Of a stretch of DNA of 64,000 nucleotides, positions 57,846 to 64,000 are shown one piece after another (positions within the stretch are counted from its first letter, which is position 1; every line of letters begins with the position of its first letter). Below the pieces are notes generated by a model, which saw nothing but the letters and a program-made list of their open reading frames with translations, had not been told where the DNA came from and did no database searches. The stretch lies in contig NZ_JAAVUY010000009.1 of assembly GCF_018449695.1 (NCBI RefSeq), positions 124,001 through 188,000 of the forward strand, in the 5' to 3' direction. The translations under genes were made by a program, and so were the position numbers. The DNA comes from Bradyrhizobium sp. dw_411 (GTDB lineage Bacteria; Pseudomonadota; Alphaproteobacteria; Rhizobiales; Xanthobacteraceae).

Positions 57846-57998
57846 GCATTGGCTTTCGGACGCGCCTAACTGGGTGCATTCGGGCTTTATGAAATCCTTA
57901 TATTTCGGGGCCCAGCCCCGCCTCGCTTTCAAATGCCGTTTTGACCAATTTACAGGTTCGGTCGCAAGCGGCGACCGTGCTTTGTACGGGACAAAACC

Positions 57999-58463
57999 AT
58001 GCTGCTTTCAGCAAATCGCGATCCCGGCGAGATCGACGACCGGCTTCGCGATGCACATGCCGTGACCGTGGAACTGATGTCGGACATCATCGCCGAGACC
58101 TGCCGGCGCTATCCGCCGATCATGCGGACCACGAAGAGCCAGCGGATCGAACGATTGATTCAGTCGGGCGCCTGGATGGACGTTGCGCTGGCGCTGATCG
58201 AACTGGAACTACCGCAATGGCAAGTTCGCCGTATCGCCTATGACGAGGGTGAATGGCATTGCGCGCTGTCGCGCCAGCGTGAATTGCCCGAATGGCTCGA
58301 TCAGCCGATCGAAACCCGCCACCCGGATCTGCCACTCGCGATGTTGATCGCACTGGTCGAAGCCCAACGCTTCAACGCGAGGACGATCGGAACAAGCGTT
58401 CCCACCACGCCGCGCGGCGCAGACTCACTGTACGAGCCGGTCTGCACGGACAATTTCGCGTAA
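57999..58463 (+). CDS. Hypothetical protein, 154 aa
   Basis: A soluble protein with helical N-terminus (VTVELMSDIIAETCRRYPPI, RTTKSQRIERLIQSGAWMDV) and a WHCALSRQRELPEWLDQPIE motif followed by PDLPLAMLIALVEA. Codon use is good throughout. ATG 57999 begins MLLSANRDPG. No known domain was recognised. Next gene starts 12 bp later, so the two may form a unit. Confidence 0.65.
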   Translation: MLLSANRDPGEIDDRLRDAHAVTVELMSDIIAETCRRYPPIMRTTKSQRIERLIQSGAWMDVALALIELELPQWQVRRIAYDEGEWHCALSRQRELPEWLDQPIETRHPDLPLAMLIALVEAQRFNARTIGTSVPTTPRGADSLYEPVCTDNFA

Positions 58464-58475
58464 GAGTATCAAGAT

Positions 58476-58760
58476 TTGGCACAGCTTCCGAATCTCACGG
58501 CGGAGTTGCGATCGATTCGTGTGATCGTCCGCTTCTGCCTGCGCATGCTCATTCTGGTCGTGTTCGCCGCGTTTGGCGGCATCGGCTTCGATCGAAGCCT
58601 GACCGCGCTATTGTGGATGTCTGCGATCCTGAGCTCCGTCCTGGCGGCGCTGGAGCATGAAACCCCGCTCGATAGCGTCCTTAACCATTGGGATGAGGCG
58701 CTGGCCTATGCAGCCCTGTGCTGCCTGTTCAGCGGCTTCGGTTCCGCTCCTCCGGTGTAG
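58476..58760 (+). CDS. Small inner-membrane hypothetical protein
   Basis: A 94-aa protein with two or three hydrophobic stretches: RFCLRMLILVVFAAFGGIGF, ALLWMSAILSSVLAALEH and ALAYAALCCLFSGFG. The best frame starts with TTG at 58476 (AQLPNLTAELRSI), without a strong ribosome site; an internal ATG (MLILVV) is a shorter alternative. It follows the preceding gene by 12 bp. Confidence 0.55.
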   Translation: MAQLPNLTAELRSIRVIVRFCLRMLILVVFAAFGGIGFDRSLTALLWMSAILSSVLAALEHETPLDSVLNHWDEALAYAALCCLFSGFGSAPPV

Positions 58761-58969
58761 AGCTGAATTTCACTCGGTTTCCGATCTTATACGGCGCTTA
58801 TGAGATCGCCGCCTTGCCGCCCTCGAATTCATATCCGGCGAGGTGGATATTGCAGGCATGAGCAAGACGGCCTCCCGGCACGGTAACCATCCTGACAGCG
58901 GCGCATCGATCGATGAACGCAACGGAAGGATGACGCGATCCGGGTGGGTCTGGCTCATCATCAGAAGGA

Positions 58970-59281
58970 ATGACCAACGTGAAGCTCGTCGAACCTCCAT
59001 CGTGTAGCTCTGCATCGACCATCGTCTTTATTGGAAAGAACCGCCGCGGCAACTGGGTCGCACAGGAACAGAACGGCCTCTATGGCGGCCTGTTCGTCAA
59101 TCGCGCGCAAGCCGTCAAATATGCGCTGTTCGAGAACGGCCATCATCCCGAAACCATCATCGAATTATCGCGCGAAATCGAACTCGACATGAGCGCAAAA
59201 ATCGCCGGAAGAAATTTCAGCGCGGGAAATTTCAGCGCAGAACTTGGTGCCACGCAGAGCCCGCCGATATCAGCACCATGA
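58970..59281 (+). CDS. Hypothetical protein, first of a paralogous pair
   Basis: A 103-aa protein with core TIVFIGKNRRGNWVAQEQNG followed by LYGGLFVNRAQAVKYALFENGHH and ELSREIELDM. The same core pattern, FIGxNxxGxWxAxExxGxxGGxFxxxxxAxxFA, recurs in the next gene. The tail (NFSAGNFSAELG) is low-complexity with an internal NFSA repeat. ATG 58970 overlaps a purine stretch that is very close to it, so initiation efficiency is uncertain. It overlaps the next gene by 4 nt. Confidence 0.6.
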   Translation: MTNVKLVEPPSCSSASTIVFIGKNRRGNWVAQEQNGLYGGLFVNRAQAVKYALFENGHHPETIIELSREIELDMSAKIAGRNFSAGNFSAELGATQSPPISAP

Positions 59282-59748
59282 TCGCCATGCCGCTGACATG
59301 CCCCGACATTTCGAGAGAGCAGACGTCGCGGCACTCACCCGCTACGACCGCGCAGGATAGCCGGCCCACCGGTATCCTGCCCGGCGGCGGAGTCTCAACC
59401 GCCACCGCGCCATTTCAGCCGCTCGATCCCGGCATCATCAACGAGGCGATCCCGGCATTTTTCATCGGCCGCAACAGCGACGGTTTCTGGCTGGCACGCG
59501 AGGCCAGGGGCAAGACCGGCGGAATTTTCCTGTTTGAGCGCTCTGCACTGTCGTTCGCGCGGCGGCATTCCCGGGCCCAAGGGGGATGCGCGACCATATT
59601 TCCGTCCGAGAGATTCGAACTTGATCTGGAAAACCAGGGCAGTGTGCTGGTCGCGCCTCTGCGCCGATTGATGCGCCTTGCAGCCCACACCCGGCAGCGG
59701 ATAGCGGCCGTTATCTCCAACATCAAGCGGGGTTTCGGAGCAGTTTGA
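59278..59748 (+). CDS. Hypothetical protein, second of a paralogous pair
   Basis: A 156-aa protein with a disordered N-terminus (~1-50) and the core AIPAFFIGRNSDGFWLAREA, then GKTGGIFLFERSALSFARRH and SERFELDLENQG. The core aligns with the preceding protein across about 55 residues. A basic C-terminal helix (RRLMRLAAHTRQRIAAVISN) follows. ATG overlaps the previous stop (ATGA). Function unknown; related proteins seem common in bradyrhizobia. Confidence 0.65.
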   Translation: MIAMPLTCPDISREQTSRHSPATTAQDSRPTGILPGGGVSTATAPFQPLDPGIINEAIPAFFIGRNSDGFWLAREARGKTGGIFLFERSALSFARRHSRAQGGCATIFPSERFELDLENQGSVLVAPLRRLMRLAAHTRQRIAAVISNIKRGFGAV

Positions 59749-59933
59749 ACACAACGAGGGGGCAATTTCAGCCGCCGGATTATTTTCGCGCTTACGAACC
59801 GTCATCTCCGGGTCATCGTCATCGGCCTAAAAACATATTCCGTTTCGCAGCCTTACCCATCGGCATGAGTTGAATGCGAGATCGCATGAATTCGAGAAAG
59901 CCCCGCCAAAACCCCAAAGCGATTGCTCCATAG

Positions 59934-61265
59934 ATGAGCGCCCTGTACGAGCTTGCCATGGCGTCCCTGCTCGGGCTCGGGACCACCTCCTCTTCCATGC
60001 TGGGAGCCGCGATCGGTCTCTATCTTCCGATTTCAAAGCGTCTGCTCGCCTGTCTGCTGGCTTTCGCCGCCGGCTCGCTGATATCAGCGCTCGCGATCGA
60101 ACTCGCCTATGAAGGCGCGTTGTCGCTCCATCAACAGGGTTTCGATGCCCGTGCGGCGTGGCTCTTTGTCAGCGCGGGATTTGCGGTGGGCGCCACCCTT
60201 TATTACACGGCATCGCGGGCTCTGGAGAAAAAGGGAGCTGCTGTACGCTACGGCACGCAGTTTCGCGAATATGCGCTGGCGCGCAAGCAGGCCGACACGG
60301 CGGAGCGGATCAAGCTCCTGGCAAAATCCGATCTGATGCGCCATCTGCCGGCCGAACAGATCGAGCAAATCCTGCCCTGTATTCAGGATCGGCAACTCAA
60401 AGCCGGTGAGATTCTATTTCGGGCCGGCGATGCCGGCGACGCGCTTTACATCGTCGCACGCGGAAAAATCGAGGTTTTGACCGACGCCGGACCTCAAAGT
60501 AATGCCGCCTGCAGCGCGATCGCAGTGCTCGGCGTGGGCCATGCGTTTGGAGAAATGTCTCTGCTCAGCGGCGAGCCGCGCACCGCGACGATCCGCGCCG
60601 CCGAAGATACAAATCTATTGAGAATCGCAAAGCAGGATTTCGAACAGCTCGTTGCGGCCGATCCCCAATTGGCCGAAGCCGTGCAACGCATCAGCCACCA
60701 GCGCGCGATCAGCAACCTCAGCGCTGGAGGAACTGACGCCGCCAAATGGGCCAAGGTCGCGAACGGAAGCCTCGATCATCTCAATCGGCACGAGACCGGT
60801 AAAATGCTGGTAGAGGCCGCCAATGGCGCGGGAATGGCGATCGTTTTCGGCAATATTCTCGACACTATTCCGGGCTGCCTGGTGATCGGCGCCAAGTTCA
60901 CCGCGTTCGGCAATCTATCGCTGACGTTGATGCTGGGGATGTTTCTGGGCGGAATCCCGGAAGCGGCGGCCAGCGCATCGATGCTGACCAAGGCCGGCTA
61001 TCGTCCGGCGGGAATCTTCGGTCTGTGGTCAACGGTATTGCTCGCCGGCGTGATCGCCGCCGCGGCCGGCAAGGCTTTCATCGGCAGCAGCGAAGCCTTG
61101 ACCGCGATCTTTGCCCAGGCGCTGGCAGGCGGCGCGGTGCTAGCGCTGGTTGCGCACGCGATGATTCCGGTCGCGCTGGAAGAAGGCGGCTCGCTCGTGG
61201 TGCTCCCGACCGTCGCGGGTTTTCTATTCGCGCTTTATCTGGCGCTGGCCGAATCTTTTGTTTAA
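59934..61265 (+). CDS. ZIP-like membrane protein with inserted cyclic-nucleotide-binding domain
   Basis: A 443-aa protein. Three N-terminal helices (~5-31, 36-60, 75-97), a soluble insert (~125-255) and five C-terminal helices (~295-320, 327-350, 358-382, 390-412, 420-442) reproduce the 3+5 layout of ZIP metal transporters with the insert in the long loop after helix 3. The insert is a cNMP-binding domain: LKAGEILFRAGDAGDALYIV, FGEMSLLSGEPRTATIRA (R216 as the phosphate-binding Arg). Helix 4 reads DTIPGCLVIG where ZIPs usually have HNxPEG; helix 5 reads GGIPEA where HExPEG is usual; helix 7 has HAMIPVALEEGG. So the fold is ZIP-like but key ligands are changed. No DNA-binding domain. Possible roles: a cNMP-gated transporter or a sensor. 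ATG at 59934 lacks a strong ribosome site. Confidence 0.8.
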   Translation: MSALYELAMASLLGLGTTSSSMLGAAIGLYLPISKRLLACLLAFAAGSLISALAIELAYEGALSLHQQGFDARAAWLFVSAGFAVGATLYYTASRALEKKGAAVRYGTQFREYALARKQADTAERIKLLAKSDLMRHLPAEQIEQILPCIQDRQLKAGEILFRAGDAGDALYIVARGKIEVLTDAGPQSNAACSAIAVLGVGHAFGEMSLLSGEPRTATIRAAEDTNLLRIAKQDFEQLVAADPQLAEAVQRISHQRAISNLSAGGTDAAKWAKVANGSLDHLNRHETGKMLVEAANGAGMAIVFGNILDTIPGCLVIGAKFTAFGNLSLTLMLGMFLGGIPEAAASASMLTKAGYRPAGIFGLWSTVLLAGVIAAAAGKAFIGSSEALTAIFAQALAGGAVLALVAHAMIPVALEEGGSLVVLPTVAGFLFALYLALAESFV

Positions 61266-61272
61266 AAAAGAG

Positions 61273-61303
61273 TGGCGCGTTACGGGTTGCCCGCAACGCG
61301 CCA
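61273..61303. terminator. Bidirectional hairpin between convergent genes
   Basis: TGGCGCGTT and AACGCGCCA form a 9-bp stem around a 13-nt loop. It lies 8 bp after the ZIP-like gene. On the minus strand the stem is followed by TCTTTTTTAAAC, a good T-run for the convergent PsiF-like gene; on the plus strand AATTCGATTAAACAATTTT follows. Confidence 0.65.
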
Positions 61304-61341
61304 AATTCGATTAAACAATTTTCCCGGTCGCGATCCGGGCT

Positions 61342-61596
61342 TCAGCTCCTGTCCATACAGTCCGAGATGTAAAACCAGCGGTCGTCGCCGGTCAGTCCCT
61401 TCGACTTGACCTCGGCGCGGCAGGCTTTCAGCTTGGGCCGGTTCTGGACCCATTTCGCGCGCATCTCTTTAAGATGTTCGATGGTCAATTTCATTCTGGA
61501 CGGTTTTGCGGCGGGCGCCGCCGTCTGGGCCGAAACCGTATCGATGCTGCCGGCGACAAGCAGCACGGCGGCAAGACAAACACTGATGCGAAGCAT
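61342..61596 (-). CDS. Small exported PsiF-like protein
   Basis: An 84-aa protein with signal peptide (LRISVCLAAVLLVAGSIDTV, cleaved after VSAQ) and a mature ~60 residues containing KLKACRAEVKSKGLTGDDRW followed by FYISDCM. This fits the PsiF-repeat pattern C-xx-x-A/V-xxxxLxG-xxRxxFxxxC, known from a phosphate-starvation-induced E. coli protein of unknown function. The ATG at 61596 has AGGGGAAT upstream. It lies 85 bp downstream of the OFA transporter, separated by a terminator-like hairpin. Confidence 0.7.
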   Translation of the reverse strand: MLRISVCLAAVLLVAGSIDTVSAQTAAPAAKPSRMKLTIEHLKEMRAKWVQNRPKLKACRAEVKSKGLTGDDRWFYISDCMDRS

Positions 61597-61638
61597 TGGG
61601 ATTCCCCTGATCCTGTTTCTTGATTGAATAATAAAAGG

Positions 61639-61669
61639 CCGCGGGAGGCGACAATCACGTCCCGCGGCA
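61639..61669 (-). terminator. Intrinsic terminator of the OFA transporter gene
   Basis: GCCGCGGGA and TCCCGCGGC form a perfect 9-bp stem with a 13-nt loop, 12 bp after the transporter stop codon. On the minus strand it is followed by TTTTATTATTC, a typical T-rich tail. Confidence 0.75.
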
Positions 61670-61681
61670 ACGAGTGGTTGA

Positions 61682-63340
61682 TCAGAAGATCTTGACCGCG
61701 CTTTCCAGCGTCTTCCAGACGCCCCATGCGAGCGGCACGCCGACAAAGGCCCAGAACAGCGCCGCCTTTGCGTCGAAGCCGCCTTTGCCGATACCGAACG
61801 ATCCGGATTGCGTTCCAGTCGAGCTTGCAGCACTTGCCGCCTGCAGCTTGGCGACCTCGTCGTTGCTCATATGCCACTTCGGATCGACCGGCTTGATCAT
61901 ATAGTTGCAGATCAAGCCCGCGATCAGCATCGCGCACAGAATATACATCGTCGTGTTGTAAAGCTGGTCGCGCGGTACGCCGGCCGCGAGCTGAAACTCG
62001 CGTATGTAGTTCACGACAACCGGGCCGATGATGCCCGCCGTCGACCATGCCGTCAGCAAGCGTCCATGAATGGCGCCGACGAATTGCGTTCCGAACATAT
62101 CGGCGAGATAGGCCGGCACGGTGGCGAAGCCGCCGCCATACATCGACAGGATGATGCCGAAGCCGAGAACGAACAGCAGCTTCGAACCCATCGCCGCGAA
62201 GGTCGGCGCCAGCGCGTACAGCGCGATACCAAGCAGGAAGAAGCAGTAATAGGTCTTCTTGCGGCCGATATAATCCGACAGCGATGCCCAGAAAAAACGT
62301 CCCCCGATGTTGAACAGCGACAGCAAGCCGGCAAAACCGGCGGCGATCGCCGCGATCGCGGTTTTCTGATCGGCCGAGAGCTGGCTGAAGCTCAGGTCCG
62401 GCATCCCGATCAGCTTGCCCGCGAAAATTTCCTGCAACATCGGCGAGGCCATCCCGATCACGCCGATACCGGCCGACACGTTCAGGCAGAGCACCCACCA
62501 GATCAGCCAGAACTGCGGCGTCTTGTGCGCATTGTCCAGATGCACGTTGTTTTTCGAGACCATGGCGTTGGCCTTGACCGGCGCGGTCCATCCCTCAGGC
62601 ACCCAGTTGGCGGGCGTTACGCGATAAGAGAAGGCTCCGATCATCATGAACACGAAATAGACGATACCCATGACAAGGAACGTCTGCCAGACACCGACAT
62701 CGGTAGAAGTCTTGAAGTAATTGATCAGCAAATTCGCCAGCGGCGCGCCGATCATGGCCCCGCCGCCGAAGCCCATGATGGCCATGCCGGTCGCCATGCC
62801 GCGGCGGTCCGGAAACCACTTTACGAGTGTCGATACCGGCGAGATGTAACCAAGGCCGAGGCCAACGCCGCCGATGATGCCGCAGCCGAGCCACATCAGC
62901 CAAAGCTGGTGAACGTAAATGCCGAGCGCGCCGAGCAACAGACCACCGCCCCAGCACAGCGCGGCGACGACACCGGCCTTGCGCGGACCGGCGCGTTCAA
63001 GCCAGCCGCCCCAGATCGCGGCTGAAACGCCGAGCACGACAAAGAACAGCGTGTACATCCAGCCGAGGCTGGCGACCTTCCAGTCGCAGGTGGTCGTGAA
63101 CAATTCCTGCATCAGCGATATGTCCGGGCAGGCCTTCGGCGCCGTCAGACCGATCGCGCGCGACAGCGGCAGCCAGAACACGCTGAAGCCGTAGGCCATG
63201 CCGATGCACAGATGAATGCAGAGTGCCGCCGGCGGCACCATCCAACGATTGAAGCCGGCTTTGGCAATCGTATGCTCGCGATCAAGAATCCCCGTGCCGC
63301 CCCCGGACATGGACCCAGCTCTGCTGCTGATTGTCGTCAT
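61682..63340 (-). CDS. OFA-family MFS transporter (oxalate/formate antiporter-like)
   Basis: A 552-aa major facilitator with twelve core helices and an extra C-terminal hydrophobic stretch (AALFWAFVGVPLAWGVWKTL). Family features: WMVPPAALCIHLCIGMAYGF at helix 1, GLGYISPVSTLVKWFPDRRG (helix 4 to loop), and FNIGGRFFWASLSDYIGRKK between helices 8 and 9. The OFA family exchanges oxalate/formate or imports monocarboxylates; the exact substrate cannot be read. Residues 60-80 contain an inserted periplasmic loop with two cysteines (ACPDIS, TTCDWK). Start at 63340 has a strong GGGAGGAA site; an upstream in-frame ATG at 63412 is rejected. Confidence 0.85.
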   Translation of the reverse strand: MTTISSRAGSMSGGGTGILDREHTIAKAGFNRWMVPPAALCIHLCIGMAYGFSVFWLPLSRAIGLTAPKACPDISLMQELFTTTCDWKVASLGWMYTLFFVVLGVSAAIWGGWLERAGPRKAGVVAALCWGGGLLLGALGIYVHQLWLMWLGCGIIGGVGLGLGYISPVSTLVKWFPDRRGMATGMAIMGFGGGAMIGAPLANLLINYFKTSTDVGVWQTFLVMGIVYFVFMMIGAFSYRVTPANWVPEGWTAPVKANAMVSKNNVHLDNAHKTPQFWLIWWVLCLNVSAGIGVIGMASPMLQEIFAGKLIGMPDLSFSQLSADQKTAIAAIAAGFAGLLSLFNIGGRFFWASLSDYIGRKKTYYCFFLLGIALYALAPTFAAMGSKLLFVLGFGIILSMYGGGFATVPAYLADMFGTQFVGAIHGRLLTAWSTAGIIGPVVVNYIREFQLAAGVPRDQLYNTTMYILCAMLIAGLICNYMIKPVDPKWHMSNDEVAKLQAASAASSTGTQSGSFGIGKGGFDAKAALFWAFVGVPLAWGVWKTLESAVKIF

Positions 63341-63668
63341 GAATTCCTCCCTCCCCTGCAGCCGTCCGTGCCGGACATGTCTGCCAATTTCGTTTCTTGA
63401 ACGCGCTCCCAACTAAAAATGCTGCTTCGCACAATTCTAGAATGCGCTGGAATTACAGAAGCGCATTCGTGAATTCTGACACCTGGCGCGCGATGTTATT
63501 CCCGCAGCCGGTGCCGGCCTCGACGGTCCCGTCCCGGACCAGGCGCGCCAGCAACACAACTTAGCCCCCGCACCCCTGCGGAGAAATCAATTGGGACAGA
63601 AGCGCAAGCGTATGTCGATAGGCAAATGGTAGCGATGGTTTGCGTCCGTTGCAGTGCAGAAAACGCGT
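63341..63668. promoter_or_regulatory. Region upstream of the OFA transporter with an inverted repeat
   Basis: A 328-bp gap without a supported gene. GAATGCGC (63440-63447) and GCGCATTC (63461-63468) are a perfect 8-bp inverted repeat with a 13-bp spacer, about 100 bp upstream of the transporter start. It could be an operator for a dimeric regulator. The rest shows nothing specific. Confidence 0.4.
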
Positions 63669-63944
63669 TTACCGGTCTCGTTCCGGAGCCGCGGACGCAG
63701 CCGCATCGGATCTCGCACTGCCAGCTTTTTCGATCAGGAATACGATGCGCTGTTCCACGCGCTCGGTGATCTCGACCTTGTCGCCGGTTTCCTGGATCAG
63801 AGCGGGGATGTCGATCACCGACAGCGGATCGCTGCAGTGAACTTCCAGCCGATCGCCCGGCGGCAGCCCTTTCAACGCCTTTCGCGTCATCAACGCCGGC
63901 AATGGACATTTCAGCCCGGTGAGATCGAGTTTGGTGGAGGTCAT
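63669..63944 (-). CDS. TusA-family sulfurtransferase
   Basis: A 91-aa protein with the TusA fold signature LDLTGLKCPLPALMTRKAL; Cys13 of the CPxP motif is the sulfur carrier. VHCSDPLSVIDIPALIQETG and an IVFLIEK strand complete the two-layer sandwich. A 20-residue Ala/Ser/Arg-rich tail is extra. TusA relays sulfur for tRNA thiolation, molybdenum cofactor or sulfur oxidation. It overlaps the upstream gene by 4 nt (ATGA). Confidence 0.9.
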   Translation of the reverse strand: MTSTKLDLTGLKCPLPALMTRKALKGLPPGDRLEVHCSDPLSVIDIPALIQETGDKVEITERVEQRIVFLIEKAGSARSDAAASAAPERDR

Positions 63945-64000
63945 GCGCTATCCATGCCTGTGCCGGAGCTTCGCGCCAGCACTTCTTCGACCGGGAGCGC
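63941..64000 (-). CDS. C-terminal end of a gene upstream of tusA (partial)
   Basis: An open frame enters from the right edge and ends in a TGA that overlaps the tusA start (ATGA), encoding ALPVEEVLARSSGTGMDSA. The 4-nt overlap and in-frame reading argue that it is a real gene in an operon with tusA. Nineteen residues do not identify it. Confidence 0.55.
   Translation of the reverse strand, partial: ALPVEEVLARSSGTGMDSA

Overview
The window reads as chromosomal DNA of a GC-rich alphaproteobacterium, most likely Bradyrhizobium or a close relative (Nitrobacteraceae). This rests on strong G/C third-position bias, a treS-glgB-glgX-treZ-treY block, a ku/ligD pair, many small signal-peptide proteins of a bradyrhizobial type, several families of palindromic intergenic repeats, and GGAAC-N16-CGTT promoters typical of the EcfG general stress sigma factor. 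The genus is an inference. No rRNA, tRNA, CRISPR array, transposase or phage gene was seen.

Layout. 0.3-16.4 kb: trehalose/glycogen metabolism. malQ and a GH15 glucosidase run leftward. A tightly overlapping rightward operon carries a trehalose synthase-maltokinase fusion, glgB, glgX, treZ and treY. Together these interconvert maltose, trehalose and alpha-glucan; no glgE is present in the window, and the kinase half of the fusion has lost two signature aspartates. 16.4-21.3 kb: a PHA-system protein, a DUF3309 peptide, then divergent ligD and ku (bacterial NHEJ) sharing overlapping stress-type promoters, and a lysine-rich DUF6496 protein. 21.3-24.0 kb: a secreted beta-barrel-like protein and a TPR-glycosyltransferase-like protein. 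24.1-32.6 kb: a complete leftward kdp potassium-uptake operon (27-aa peptide, kdpF, A, B, C, D, E) with palindromic repeats in two of its gaps. 33-39 kb: DUF2927 protein, small exported proteins, three short tandem repeats, and two outer-membrane proteins.

39.3-56.5 kb: two complete heavy-metal-type RND efflux operons in tandem (adaptor, pump, outer-membrane factor each), bracketed by two closely similar KdpE-like response regulators. The right one is paired with a KdpD-like kinase that lacks the KdpD sensor domain; the left one is an orphan. 56.5-59.8 kb: a run of eight small, mostly uncharacterised genes. 59.9-61.3 kb: a ZIP-like membrane protein split by a cyclic-nucleotide-binding domain, with its usual metal ligands altered. 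61.3-64.0 kb: a PsiF-like exported peptide, an oxalate/formate-type MFS transporter, TusA, and the tail of one more gene.

The two most unusual proteins are the ZIP/cNMP fusion (59934-61265) and the TreS fusion with a probable pseudokinase half (4371-7673). All assignments come from reading the sequence and recalling family motifs; no searches were run.
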